Assembly (NCBI GenBank): GCA_027623325.1
Contig: JAQBXY010000004.1
Span: 124,001-188,000, forward strand
Direction: 5' to 3'
Length of the DNA stretch: 64,000 nt
Source of the DNA: Gemmatimonadota bacterium
GTDB taxonomy: Bacteria; Gemmatimonadota; Gemmatimonadetes; Longimicrobiales; Gaopeijiaceae
The notes beneath the pieces are model-generated. The model saw only the letters and a list, made by a program, of their open reading frames with translations. It did no database searches and was not told the origin of the DNA. The position numbers were made by a program, and so were the translations under genes. Positions 53,078 to 61,976 of this stretch are shown one piece after another. Positions within the stretch are counted from its first letter, which is position 1. Every line of letters begins with the position of its first letter.

Positions 53078-54826
53078 CTACCGACCCAGGACGTCCTGGC
53101 GGACGAGGACCTCACCGGGAAGCGCGCCCGTCGCCTGACCGCCGTCGATGACCGGCCGACCATTGATCAAGACGTACTCGATTCCCTCGTTGTGCCCGCC
53201 GGGATTCATGATCGTGGCGTGGTCCTGAACCCGATCGTAGTCGAAGAGCACCAAGTCGGCCTTTTGGCCGACGCGCACGTACCCGCGGTCTGGCAGTCCA
53301 ATGATCTGAGCCGGTAGCCCCGTGGACGAGCGGACGAAGAAGGCGAGGGAGATCACGCCCTTTTCGCGGACGTACGTCGCGATCTTGTGCGGGTACGTCC
53401 CGTAGTAGCGAGGATGTTGGCCCGGCCCCGGCGATTCGACGACACCCCCGTCGGTCGACGTCGCCGTGTACTCCTGGCGCATATACCGCTCCACGTCCTC
53501 TGCGTGCCCCGCGACGCCCCGGAAGCGGACGCCCGAGCGGATCTCGGGAGAACCCTCGAGCGCGAAGTGGATCAGCTGCTCGGGCACCGTGCGTCCGTTC
53601 TCCTTCGCGACGTCATCGAGGGTCCGACCGACGAGAGACTCGTCGTGGGGCGCGTCGACGATGATGTGGCGGTCGGCACCTCCCTGCAGGTCGAGTATGG
53701 CCTCGGTGTCTTCGATGAGCTGCGCCCGCAGAATCGGGTCGGCCAAGTGTGCCCGGAGATTGGCCCGCGCATCATCCATGAGGCCCCGCCGATTCCAGTC
53801 GGGATCGTCGAGTCCCCCGCTGCGGTCCGTGCCGATCGGTGCGAAGTACCATCGGGGAATGACCTCCACTGATCCTCCGCCGAAGGTCTCGTATGGATAC
53901 TGGTCAAGGTAGACCTCGACCCCATCCGCCCGGGCGCGATCGATCGCCATGACATCGACCGCGGACTGCCCCCACGTCGTAGGACCCTTCGCCTTGATGT
54001 GCGAACCGACCACACGCATTCCGGTCTCGCGACCGATCCGGATGGTCTCGTTCATTCCATCGGTCGCCGTCAGGCGCCAACCCTTCGGCCAGGTCGGCGG
54101 CGGGGTGTAGTCCCCCGCGATGCTCGGCGTGAGCCAGAGCGGCAGCGGCGACTGGCTCCGCTGATGCGAGTAGTAGAAACCATCGTATTCGGCGACCACG
54201 TGCCCGAGCGCGACGAGCTCCTCGGTCGTCGAGAATCGTCCCGGTCGATACTCCGGGCCGGCTCCCAGGCCCCACGCCCCCTGCTCCATGCCGAGGCGAA
54301 CCAGATCTGCCATCTGGGCGATCTCTTCCTCGGTCGCGTGCCGTTCGTAGTCGTCCCCCATGACCAGGCCGCGCACCGTCCCATGGCCAACCATCGGCAC
54401 GATGTTCAACGCGGTCCCACCGTTTCGGTAGCCGAGGATCTCGTCGATCAACGGCCAGGTCGGGTTTCGTCCGTCCGGCCCCACGACGATGGTCGTAATG
54501 CCCTGGGCCACGAGGTTGGTGGCGCGCCGAGCGCGAGCATCACCGGCGTAGAGAGAACGGTCCGCGTGGGAGTGCATATCGATGAAGCCCGGGGTGACGC
54601 GCAGACCCGAGGCGTCGATCACCCGCGCCGCCGTCGCCCCGGACAAGTCACCCACCGCCACGATCTCACCACCGCGGATCCCGACATCAGCATTGAACTC
54701 GGGGTTGCCCGTTCCGTCGAGAATCCGCCCGCCTCGAACGAGCACATCGAAGGACTGTGCGTGTGTGAGGGACGGCGAGAAGGCGGACAGCACGAGAGCG
54801 ACCACAACCACGACGACGCGCCGCAT
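53078..54826 (-). CDS. second secreted N-acyl-D-amino-acid deacylase family amidohydrolase
   Basis: A 582-residue relative of the protein at 24004. A signal peptide of about 24 residues (ending L-T-H-A-Q) is followed by V-L-V-R-G-G-R-I-L-D-G-T-G-N-P, V-T-P-G-F-I-D-M-H-S-H-A-D (metal site), and a C-terminal K-A-D-L-V-L-F-D-Y. Compared with the first copy it is longer by about 50 residues in the central barrel. It should remove acyl groups from D-amino acids or cyclic amides. An AGGAGAGG before the ATG at 54826 confirms the start. The EEP hydrolase gene ends 10 bases before, on the same strand, so the two are likely in one operon. Confidence 0.9.
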   Translation of the reverse strand: MRRVVVVVVALVLSAFSPSLTHAQSFDVLVRGGRILDGTGNPEFNADVGIRGGEIVAVGDLSGATAARVIDASGLRVTPGFIDMHSHADRSLYAGDARARRATNLVAQGITTIVVGPDGRNPTWPLIDEILGYRNGGTALNIVPMVGHGTVRGLVMGDDYERHATEEEIAQMADLVRLGMEQGAWGLGAGPEYRPGRFSTTEELVALGHVVAEYDGFYYSHQRSQSPLPLWLTPSIAGDYTPPPTWPKGWRLTATDGMNETIRIGRETGMRVVGSHIKAKGPTTWGQSAVDVMAIDRARADGVEVYLDQYPYETFGGGSVEVIPRWYFAPIGTDRSGGLDDPDWNRRGLMDDARANLRAHLADPILRAQLIEDTEAILDLQGGADRHIIVDAPHDESLVGRTLDDVAKENGRTVPEQLIHFALEGSPEIRSGVRFRGVAGHAEDVERYMRQEYTATSTDGGVVESPGPGQHPRYYGTYPHKIATYVREKGVISLAFFVRSSTGLPAQIIGLPDRGYVRVGQKADLVLFDYDRVQDHATIMNPGGHNEGIEYVLINGRPVIDGGQATGALPGEVLVRQDVLGR

Positions 54827-54836
54827 GAGACCTCTC

Positions 54837-55613
54837 CTACCAGAGACGAAGTACGATGAAGATGGGCCGGTGATCCGATGCCACGGCCTCCGCAATGACT
54901 CTATGCTCCACCACCTCGAACGCGCTCCCTGGCCGCAACATCACGAAGTCGATTTCCCGAGCGGGCACGTCGGAGGGGAAGGTCTCGATCGGGCCGTCCT
55001 TGTCGACGACGAACCATCCATGTTCCCGAAGATTGCCCAGCACGATGTCGCCACGACGGGAGTTGAAGTCCCCCGCGAGCACGACCGGGTGCTCGACTTC
55101 CGCGAAGTACCGTGAAAGCGAATCCGCCTGAGCGAGTCTCTCCTCAGGCGTCATATAGAAGTGGATTCCCACGACCGACACCGGACGGGAGTCCGGGCCG
55201 ACTGCAACCCGCACCTCGAGCGCGGTTCTCGGCTCCTCTCCATCGGGCAGACGCACATTCGTGACCCCGAGTACCGGCAGGCGGGACAGCACCGCCATCC
55301 CGTATTCACCACCCTGGTACGGCATGAAGTCACCGAAGAAGGCCTCCATGCCCAGCAGTTCGCCGAGCCGGTGGGCCTGGTCGACGCCTTGGGTGCGAGT
55401 CACCCCCGTGTCCATTTCCTGCAGGGTGATCACATCGGCGTCGAGGGGGCGCAGCACGTTGGCCACCCGTTCGAGATCGATCACGGAATCCATCCCGAGA
55501 CCGTGCTTGATGTTGTAGGCCGCCACCCGAAGGGTCGCCTGGGCCTCGACGGGAGGCGCGACTCCGCAAAAAAGGGCTAGGGCGACAAGCGGCGCGCCCA
55601 CGCTGATTTTCAT
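54837..55613 (-). CDS. secreted endonuclease/exonuclease/phosphatase family protein
   Basis: A 258-residue EEP-superfamily metal-dependent phosphodiesterase. A signal peptide (ending V-E-A-Q) directs export. Catalytic segments: A-A-Y-N-I-K-H-G, T-L-Q-E-M-D-T-G, G-I-H-F-Y, G-D-F-N-S-R-R-G-D and S-D-H-R-P-I-F. Exported members cleave sphingolipids, inositol phosphates or nucleic acids; the substrate here is not clear. ATG 55613 (M-K-I-S-V) was preferred; an ATG three codons earlier at 55622 is the alternative. First gene in a leftward operon with the amidohydrolase; divergent from the aldehyde dehydrogenase gene. Confidence 0.87.
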   Translation of the reverse strand: MKISVGAPLVALALFCGVAPPVEAQATLRVAAYNIKHGLGMDSVIDLERVANVLRPLDADVITLQEMDTGVTRTQGVDQAHRLGELLGMEAFFGDFMPYQGGEYGMAVLSRLPVLGVTNVRLPDGEEPRTALEVRVAVGPDSRPVSVVGIHFYMTPEERLAQADSLSRYFAEVEHPVVLAGDFNSRRGDIVLGNLREHGWFVVDKDGPIETFPSDVPAREIDFVMLRPGSAFEVVEHRVIAEAVASDHRPIFIVLRLW

Positions 55614-55725
55614 TCCTGCCATCGTTCGACGTGCCTCGCCTTGCTCCGTGACTTCGCCCTGGGGCATCTTCGCGAGTCCCAACGTGCTGCCCCAAACGCT
55701 CGCGCGCGAGCCAGGTCGAGATACG

Positions 55726-57081
55726 ATGCCCCACCTCCCGTCCATCAACCCGGCCACTGGCGAAGTGGTCGGCGAGGTCCCCATCACCCCGGCCACAGAG
55801 GTGCAAGCGGCCGTCGATCGGGCCCGAAAGGCTCAGCCCGCGTGGAACGATCTGGGCCTGGACGGTCGAGCCACGGTGCTGAAGCGAGCGGCGGCCATTC
55901 TCAACGAGCGGGCCGCAGCGCATGGCGAGCTCATCACGCGCGAGATGGGCAAGCCGCTCCGGGAGGGTCTCGCCGAGGCCCGTTCCCTGGGCGAGAGCCT
56001 CGCGAGGGAAGTCGACGAGATGGTGGAGGCGCTGGAACCGGAGGTCCTCGAGGATGGCGTCGGGCGGTCCACCGTCTACCACGACCCCCTCGGAGTCGTC
56101 GGCGCGATCACCCCGTGGAATTTTCCGATGTCGATGCCGAGTTGGATGGTGCTGCCGGCCCTCGTCGCGGGAAACTCGGTAATCCTGAAACCATCGGAGG
56201 AGACTCCGCTGTGCGGGCAAGCGTACGCGGACGCCCTCAACGAGGTGCTCCCCGCCGGAGTGCTCACCGTCGTCCATGGAGCCGATGATCAGGGCAAGGC
56301 GCTCGTGCAGTCCAACGTCGACATGATCGCGTTTACCGGATCCCGTGAGGTCGGCAAACATATCCTGCGGGAGTCGAGTGGCACGTTGAAGCGGGTCGTC
56401 CTCGAGCTCGGCGGGAAGGATCCCATGATCGTCCTCGACGACGCCGACATCGAGAAGGCCGCCACATTCGCCGCCTTCAACTCCTTCCGGAACTGCGGTC
56501 AGGTCTGCGTCTCCACCGAGCGCATCTTCGTCCTCGATTCGATCGCGGATGAGTTCGAGGCCGCGCTCAGCGGCCTGGCCGCGGCGATGACGGTCGGCAA
56601 CGGACTCGACGACGTGGACGTCGGCCCCATGGTCAACGCCGGGCAGCGGGACCATGTGCTGGCCCAGGTCGACGCGGCGGTCGCCAGCGGGGCGATCGTG
56701 CTCACCGGTGGGCGCGGACACCACGACAACTTCGTGACGCCGACCGTGCTGACCGGTGTCACGGAAGCGATGGAGATCGGACACATCGAAACGTTCGGAC
56801 CTGTCGCGTGTGTCACCCGTGTGTCGTCCGACGACGAGGCGGTCCAGCGGGCCAACGACACCCATTTCGGTCTCGGTGCCGTCGTCTTCGGAGGTGATGA
56901 GGCTCGGACCTCGGCCGTGGCCCGTCGCCTTACCGCCGGAATGATCGGCGTGAACCGAGGCGTGGGCGGGGTCGTGGGGACGCCGTGGGTCGGAGCGCGC
57001 GAGAGCGGCTTCGGATTCCACAAATCGAAGGATGGCCATCGGCAGTTCACCCAAACTCGCGTTCTCACGAGGTCGCTCTAA
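55726..57081 (+). CDS. NAD(P)-dependent aldehyde dehydrogenase (succinate-semialdehyde type)
   Basis: A 451-residue aldehyde dehydrogenase oxidising an aldehyde to the acid. Seen: I-T-P-W-N-F-P-M (cofactor and oxyanion Asn), L-E-L-G-G-K-D-P (catalytic Glu), and N-C-G-Q-V-C (catalytic Cys). The short N-terminus and S-I-N-P-A-T-G-E suit the succinate-semialdehyde subgroup. The stop shares one base with the ATG of the GH20 gene (TAATG), so they are coupled. The start at ATG 55726 was preferred over the open frame upstream because it begins the family domain. Confidence 0.92.
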   Translation: MPHLPSINPATGEVVGEVPITPATEVQAAVDRARKAQPAWNDLGLDGRATVLKRAAAILNERAAAHGELITREMGKPLREGLAEARSLGESLAREVDEMVEALEPEVLEDGVGRSTVYHDPLGVVGAITPWNFPMSMPSWMVLPALVAGNSVILKPSEETPLCGQAYADALNEVLPAGVLTVVHGADDQGKALVQSNVDMIAFTGSREVGKHILRESSGTLKRVVLELGGKDPMIVLDDADIEKAATFAAFNSFRNCGQVCVSTERIFVLDSIADEFEAALSGLAAAMTVGNGLDDVDVGPMVNAGQRDHVLAQVDAAVASGAIVLTGGRGHHDNFVTPTVLTGVTEAMEIGHIETFGPVACVTRVSSDDEAVQRANDTHFGLGAVVFGGDEARTSAVARRLTAGMIGVNRGVGGVVGTPWVGARESGFGFHKSKDGHRQFTQTRVLTRSL

Positions 57082-58679
57082 TGCGGAGAGGTATCCTGTG
57101 GACCACAGCGCTCTGTGTGATGATGTCGGCCTGTGACGCGGGGCCCGAGCACTCCATCGTGCCGATGCCCCAATCCGTGGTCCCCGGGGACGGCTCGTTC
57201 ACGCTCGACGCCAGCACCGCGATCGCACTCGTCGACGCGACGGATACCGAGGCGCTCGGCGTCGCGAACCTGTGGGCGGCGCCCTTCCGCGCGAGCGCTG
57301 GGCTCCCCCTGCCGACTTCCTCCACCGGTACGATTCGACTCGGCGTCGACGGGGTGGGCATACCGGAGAGCTATCGACTCGATGTCACTCCCGACGGCAT
57401 TACCGTCACGGCGGCCGACCACGCGGGCCTCTTCTACGGACTGCAGACGCTGAGTCAGCTCCTCCCGCCCGGCACCGAGTCAGGCGAACCCAGCGGTGAA
57501 AGCGTGAGCGTGCGAGCCGTCCACATCGAGGACGCGCCGCGTTTCTCGTATCGCGGAATGCACCTCGACGTCGCGCGGCATTTCTTCGAGCCCGCGTTCG
57601 TGAAGCACTACATCGACCTGCTGGCCCGCTACAAGATCAATCGATTCCACTGGCACCTCACCGAGGACCAGGGTTGGCGCATCGAGATCGACGCCTACCC
57701 GCGGCTCACCGAGATCTCCGCCTTCCGAAACCAGACGCAGATCGGGCACGGTAGTGAGGAGTTCAACGGTGACGGGCAACGCTACGGCGGCTTCTATACG
57801 AAAGATGACATCCGCGACATCGTCGCCTACGCGCAAGAACGCTACATCACGATCATCCCGGAGATCGAGATGCCCGGGCACTCGCAGGCCGTCCTTGCCG
57901 CGTATCCGGAGTTGGCCTGCACCGAGGGCCCCTTCGAAGTCGCCATGAGCTGGGGTGTATTCGAAGACATCTTCTGCCCCTACGAAGAGACCTTCGAGTT
58001 TCTCGAGACCGTGCTCGCCGAGGTGATCGAGCTATTTCCCGGCGAGTACATTCACATCGGCGGAGACGAGGCACCCAAGACCCGGTGGGAGGAGAGCGAA
58101 TACGTCCGCCTTCTGATGCAACGCGAGGGACTGGTGGACGAGCATCAGGTGCAAAGCTGGTTCATTCAGAGGATCGAGCGGTTTCTCAACGCCAACGGCA
58201 AACGGATCATCGGTTGGGACGAGATCCTCGAAGGTGGGCTCGCCCCGAACGCCACCGTCATGTCATGGCGCGGTACCGTCGGCGGCATCGAAGCGTCCCG
58301 GCAGGGGCACGACGTCATCATGACCCCGTACAGCCATCTCTACCTCGACTACTATCAGTCCGAGGATCAGGCCAACGAACCGTTCGCCATCGGTGGATTT
58401 CTGCCCCTGGACACCGTGTACGCCTACGAACCCGTGCCCGAGCAACTCCGAGCCGCAGACGCCGCCCACATCATCGGGGCACAGGCCAACGTCTGGACCG
58501 AGTACATGAAGACACCCGAGCATGTGGAGTACATGGTCTTTCCGCGCATGTTCGCGCTATCCGAAGTCGTCTGGTCCGCCAAGGAGGCCCGAAACCTCGA
58601 AGGCTTCCTCGAGCGCCTGCCTTGGCACTTCGCACGGCTGGACGCGCTCGGCGTTAGCTATCGGCCGTTGGATCGCTAG
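57081..58679 (+). CDS. GH20 beta-N-acetylhexosaminidase lipoprotein
   Basis: A 532-residue glycoside hydrolase. Signal peptide with lipobox (M-S-A-C, Cys17) suggests a lipid-anchored enzyme of the periplasm or outer membrane. An N-terminal alpha/beta domain (about 20-160) precedes the GH20 barrel, which has R-G-M-H-L-D-V-A-R-H, H-W-H-L-T-E-D-Q-G-W-R, and the catalytic pair D-E in H-I-G-G-D-E-A-P. It removes terminal N-acetylglucosamine or -galactosamine from chitin fragments, peptidoglycan or glycans. Coupled (TAATG) to the aldehyde dehydrogenase gene; an unusual pairing whose reason is not clear. Confidence 0.93.
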   Translation: MRRGILWTTALCVMMSACDAGPEHSIVPMPQSVVPGDGSFTLDASTAIALVDATDTEALGVANLWAAPFRASAGLPLPTSSTGTIRLGVDGVGIPESYRLDVTPDGITVTAADHAGLFYGLQTLSQLLPPGTESGEPSGESVSVRAVHIEDAPRFSYRGMHLDVARHFFEPAFVKHYIDLLARYKINRFHWHLTEDQGWRIEIDAYPRLTEISAFRNQTQIGHGSEEFNGDGQRYGGFYTKDDIRDIVAYAQERYITIIPEIEMPGHSQAVLAAYPELACTEGPFEVAMSWGVFEDIFCPYEETFEFLETVLAEVIELFPGEYIHIGGDEAPKTRWEESEYVRLLMQREGLVDEHQVQSWFIQRIERFLNANGKRIIGWDEILEGGLAPNATVMSWRGTVGGIEASRQGHDVIMTPYSHLYLDYYQSEDQANEPFAIGGFLPLDTVYAYEPVPEQLRAADAAHIIGAQANVWTEYMKTPEHVEYMVFPRMFALSEVVWSAKEARNLEGFLERLPWHFARLDALGVSYRPLDR

Positions 58680-58948
58680 GTAGCGGACCCCAGCGAAACT
58701 TCCCCACGCCCATGCTCCGCAATGATGGCGCTTCTCGTGCTGACCCCCGAAACCTCATCCAGCCAAGAGCTTCGCTACGAGGACTACCGGAGCGGCGCGG
58801 GTAAGACGTGCGGTATGCTCGGGTCCGGGCTTCGAGGCCGGAGGCGGCACTCTTCATGAGTGCAAAACCGGGAGGCGAGGATGGATCACCGCGAGTCAGA
58901 GGCTGACCTGGTAGCGACACGAGTCCCTACAAACGGCAAGGAGGGTTG
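58680..58948. other. intergenic region with one short hairpin
   Basis: These 269 bases hold no gene that I can support. One perfect inverted repeat, GCACTC-TTCAT-GAGTGC (58847-58863), could form a hairpin; its role is unknown. A strong AAGGAGG ribosome site closes the region in front of the phosphotransferase gene. The segment also marks the change from the metabolic block to the accessory-looking right end. Confidence 0.4.
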
Positions 58949-59695
58949 ATGGGGTCTGATGATGCGAATCGAGAACGCCTGACGGGGAGGTCACGGACAA
59001 AGACTACTCTGCTGAGGCCGTGCGGCGACTACCTACGACGTGTGCTCCTACCGTGGGTGCCGCGGCGAATCGAGACGTGGCATCTCACGGGACTTACGGT
59101 GCCATTGGCGGCCTTGGTGGTGCTAGCGGGGTTTCTGGCGGGTACGAACATCCAGTGGATCTGGCTGATCTCAGGTGCCGTTGTCCTTCAGTACATCGCA
59201 GACCTTTTGGACGGTGCGCTTGGCCGAGCGCGGGGGACGGGACTGGTCTACTGGGGGTTTTACATGGACCATCTTTCAGACGCCGTCTTCATGGGCGCGG
59301 TGATCGCTGCCTACGTGCCGATCTACCCCGATTCGACACCGATTCTGATCGGAATCCTGATCGCTGCGACCGCTTTGTTCCTTCACGAGGCCCTCGCCTG
59401 CGTCTGCACGGGAGCGTACAACTGGGGCGGTCATCATGGCCTGGGCCTGGAGGAAGGTCGGTTGCTGGTCATACTGGTGAACATGGCCGTAGTCGTCTCG
59501 CGTCCCGTCTGGATACACTGGGTCTTCGTGGCTGTCCTCATCTTGCTTGGCTTCATCCTAATCGAGCAGTCGATCGTTACCCAACGCCGACTTTGGACCG
59601 CGGATTTCGCATCGCGGGACCGCGAGCGAGCCGCGAATCGACTGGTGGTGGCTGGCTTCGGGGATGACCCACCTGGACTGCCGGGTCCGAGTTAG
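58949..59695 (+). CDS. CDP-alcohol phosphatidyltransferase family protein
   Basis: A 248-residue membrane enzyme with about six hydrophobic segments. The family motif D-x2-D-G-x2-A-R-x8/9-G-x3-D-x3-D is present as D-L-L-D-G-A-L-G-R, then G-F-Y-M-D-H-L-S-D, with Gly in place of the usual Ala before Arg. Such enzymes join a CDP-activated lipid or alcohol to a second alcohol in phospholipid or osmolyte synthesis. The start at ATG 58949 follows an ideal AAGGAGGG site. The flippase-like gene begins 3 bases after the stop, so the two form an operon. Substrates unknown. Confidence 0.82.
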   Translation: MGSDDANRERLTGRSRTKTTLLRPCGDYLRRVLLPWVPRRIETWHLTGLTVPLAALVVLAGFLAGTNIQWIWLISGAVVLQYIADLLDGALGRARGTGLVYWGFYMDHLSDAVFMGAVIAAYVPIYPDSTPILIGILIAATALFLHEALACVCTGAYNWGGHHGLGLEEGRLLVILVNMAVVVSRPVWIHWVFVAVLILLGFILIEQSIVTQRRLWTADFASRDRERAANRLVVAGFGDDPPGLPGPS

Positions 59696-59698
59696 CGC

Positions 59699-60724
59699 TT
59701 GAGGATCGCCTGGAAGGCCTGGGCAGGGCTCGGCGTCTCCGGTCTCCTTCTGTGGTGGGTGTTTCGGGGCGAGGATCTCGGGGCCATAGCTCGACAGCTC
59801 GCTGCGGCGGATCTCGCCATATTGGCTGCAGTTGGTGCGATGTCGGTAACTGGCGGGTGCATCCGCGCGTTGCGGTGGCACCTTCTTCTCGAGCCGCTCG
59901 GCGTCTCCACCACGTTCATGGCACGGTGGGCGTCCATAAACATCGGATTCATGGTCACGAATCTGCTCCCAGCTCGACTGGGGGAGATCGTACGTCCTTT
60001 CGCACTCAGCAGGATGACCCGGGTGTCGATGTCGGGAGCGCTCGGGACGGTGGTGCTCGAGCGGCTCCTCGACACGGTCGCGATTCTCATTCTGCTGATC
60101 GCTACGCTCCTATCGCCGGCCTTCCCCACAGGTGCGACGGTGTTGGGTATGTCGATCGGCTACGCCGTGTCCGGGGCAGTCCTCGTCGCGGGTACGGCCT
60201 TGGCAGTCGTTGGCGTAGTGATCGTTCGGCCGCGCCGTGTCGCTGAGGTGGTCCACTCATTTGCCCGTGTATTCCCCGGTTCAACGGGAGACGGCCTAGT
60301 CGCCAGGCTCGAAGCGTTCCTCTTGGGCCTCGACTTGATTCGTCGGCCCGCAGCCCTGCTGAAAGCCCTGCTTTGGTCGCTTCTGCTTTGGGTGTGGATC
60401 GCCGCGTCCGTGTGGGTCGCGTTCCGTGCTTTTGGGCTCGAGCTGGGCTTTACAGCTGCAATGTTCACGCAATGCGTGATCTCGGGGTTCGTGGCGCTCC
60501 CGGCCGGACCTGGGTTCGTTGGCACCATGCAGGCCGGCATCGCTGTCAGCGTCCACGATGTGTTCGCTGTTCCTGCCGGGCTGACACTTTCGTTGGCCGT
60601 GGGCTACCATCTCGCGATTGTCATCCCGGCAACGCTTCTCGGGCTGTACTACGCGTGGACCCTGGGACTACGTCTCAATTCTATGGCGACCGATGCAGAG
60701 ACCGCGCTGGAGGCTGAATCTTGA
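59699..60724 (+). CDS. lysylphosphatidylglycerol-synthetase-like flippase domain protein
   Basis: A 341-residue integral membrane protein of the UPF0104/LPG_synthase_TM family, about eight transmembrane helices, starting at TTG 59699. Family marks: R-A-L-R-W-H-L-L-L (helix 2), N-L-L-P-A-R-L-G-E-I-V-R-P and E-R-L-L-D. These proteins move or flip lipid-linked or lipid molecules. It follows the CDP-alcohol phosphotransferase with 3 bases between, so the pair may make and translocate one membrane lipid or head group. No soluble transferase domain is attached. Confidence 0.85.
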   Translation: MRIAWKAWAGLGVSGLLLWWVFRGEDLGAIARQLAAADLAILAAVGAMSVTGGCIRALRWHLLLEPLGVSTTFMARWASINIGFMVTNLLPARLGEIVRPFALSRMTRVSMSGALGTVVLERLLDTVAILILLIATLLSPAFPTGATVLGMSIGYAVSGAVLVAGTALAVVGVVIVRPRRVAEVVHSFARVFPGSTGDGLVARLEAFLLGLDLIRRPAALLKALLWSLLLWVWIAASVWVAFRAFGLELGFTAAMFTQCVISGFVALPAGPGFVGTMQAGIAVSVHDVFAVPAGLTLSLAVGYHLAIVIPATLLGLYYAWTLGLRLNSMATDAETALEAES

Positions 60725-61310
60725 CTGAACTATGGAGTGGAGATGCCGACACACGCGTACGCGATCATGAAGGAGATGGAGGCCCGCACCTCCGCCCAGG
60801 AGTTTTCTTTTCCCCGACCTGGACCTTGGATAGTGGCGGGCTGGTGGGCCTTCGATTCGGCGGTGCCCACTTCGCTGGCCATCGTCTCAGAGTCTGGTCT
60901 CAGCTTCAATGACCGAACGATGCACGACTTGGTGGAGTGATCGGCTTGGTTCGAGAAGGCGTTTCCCGGAGTTGTTTGTGCGGGTCCCCCTGGACGAAGG
61001 AACCCGTGAGGTGGTGAAGGCGAACGTGGGCATTCGGCTAGTGTTCTGATGCTTCCGGTGGGGGCGCATCCTCCGTCCCCATCCAGGCGCAGGGGTCGTG
61101 ACCCTGGAGCCGAGCCCTGTCGCGTATCATGTCCGATTCCCCCAGATTTGCGAGACGTCTTTTCGCGTATAACCAGTCATGTGCAATTGAGCTTCGCGTG
61201 AGAGTTGGGGGGCGTTCGTGGCCTCCAGGTCCAGGAATAGCCGCGGATCAGCGGGAGGTCGGCGGGCGAGGCTCGTTGACCCTGCTTGGTCGGACGAGCA
61301 AATTCGGACC
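60725..61310. other. gene-poor region before the toxin-antitoxin block
   Basis: About 590 bases without a supported gene. Short frames exist: a 67-codon frame at 60737-60940 and, overlapping it, a 46-codon protein-like frame (about 60908-61048, with V-R-V-P-L-D-E-G-T-R-E-V-V-K), which look like remnants rather than genes. Near the end lies GCGTATAAC (61165-61173) directly followed by GTCATGTGCAATTGAG (61176-61191). Both recur, in similar form, in the inverted-repeat element at 61977-62137. Confidence 0.4.
61165..61191. repeat. short boundary motif upstream of the MntA-HepT module
   Basis: GCGTATAAC at 61165-61173 is identical to 61983-61991, and GTCATGTGCAATTGAG at 61176-61191 matches 13 of 16 positions of GTTATCTGCAACTGAG in the right arm of the 61977-62137 element. 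So both ends of that element are recognisable here in compressed form. The MntA-HepT pair lies between the two copies, as expected for a cassette flanked by direct repeats. Confidence 0.5.
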
Positions 61311-61601
61311 ATGGTCCAGATCAACAAGCCCCTTCTCGCAGAACTATGCCGGAAGCACGACGTTCGCGTGCTGAAGCTGTTCGGCTCGGCCGCGAGAGGC
61401 GAAGATACTCCCGCATCTGACATCGACCTCTTGGTCGAGTTTGAGGGTCGGAAGAGCCTGTTTGACCTCATTGGTCTGGAATTGGAGCTCACAGAGTTCC
61501 TCGGGCGAAGGGTGGACCTCCTAACCGAACCGTCGATTAGTCCCTATCTGCGGGACCGGATTCTCGCCTCGGCTTCGGTGATTTATGAGCGAACTGGATG
61601 A
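61311..61601 (+). CDS. mntA: MntA-type nucleotidyltransferase antitoxin
   Basis: A 96-residue minimal nucleotidyltransferase, antitoxin of the type VII MntA-HepT system, in which it adds AMP groups to the toxin to silence it. The G-S-x10-D-x-D site is clear: F-G-S-A-A-R-G-E-D-T-P-A-S-D-I-D-L-L-V. The third acid follows in R-V-D-L-L-T. A longer form starting at GTG 61218 is possible, but its extra 31 residues are arginine-rich and atypical of the family. The stop overlaps the start of hepT by 17 bases. Confidence 0.85.
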   Translation: MVQINKPLLAELCRKHDVRVLKLFGSAARGEDTPASDIDLLVEFEGRKSLFDLIGLELELTEFLGRRVDLLTEPSISPYLRDRILASASVIYERTG

Positions 61602-61941
61602 GTCGGTCTACGTTCGGCACATGCTGGACGCAATCGCCCGCCTTCGACGGCATGTCCAGGGTGTAGACCAACCCGAGTTCGAATCGAGCGAGATCATCCA
61701 GGACGCGGTGATCCGTCAACTTGAGATCCTCGGAGAGGCGGCGGGTCGTGTCTCGCGTGAGACATGCATCCTCTTCGATGAGATTCCGTGGCAGCGCGTC
61801 ACGGGCCTCCGGCATCGCCTTATCCACGACTACCTCGGGGTCGACGTGCAGTTGGTTTGGCAGGTCGTCACCGTCGAGCTCCCGAAGATCGTCGGCCCAA
61901 TTGAGACCATGCTGGAGGAACTAGCCGGATCTTCCGACTGA
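61585..61941 (+). CDS. hepT: HepT-like HEPN ribonuclease toxin
   Basis: A 118-residue four-helix HEPN protein, toxin of the MntA-HepT pair; active members are RNases, often acting on tRNA. The R-x4-6-H motif is seen as R-H-R-L-I-H-D-Y, with the Tyr that is the target of AMPylation in this family, so the toxin appears intact. The start overlaps the end of the antitoxin gene. The stop lies 42 bases before the GCGTATAAC at the left edge of the inverted-repeat element. Confidence 0.87.
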   Translation: MSELDESVYVRHMLDAIARLRRHVQGVDQPEFESSEIIQDAVIRQLEILGEAAGRVSRETCILFDEIPWQRVTGLRHRLIHDYLGVDVQLVWQVVTVELPKIVGPIETMLEELAGSSD

Positions 61942-61976
61942 GCTTAGAAGGACCTTGGTGACCTCTCCCGCACGGC

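Noticed and set aside
55330-57054. 574-codon leftward open frame opposite the aldehyde dehydrogenase
   Set aside because: Antisense of a clear aldehyde dehydrogenase and EEP gene; low-complexity translation with no family match.
58847-58863. GCACTC-TTCAT-GAGTGC hairpin as a terminator
   Set aside because: It is about 170 bases beyond the GH20 stop and has no T-tract; noted only as an inverted repeat.
60737-60940. 67-codon frame after the flippase gene
   Set aside because: No ribosome site, no recognisable family, and a second overlapping frame looks equally protein-like; treated as possible remnant.
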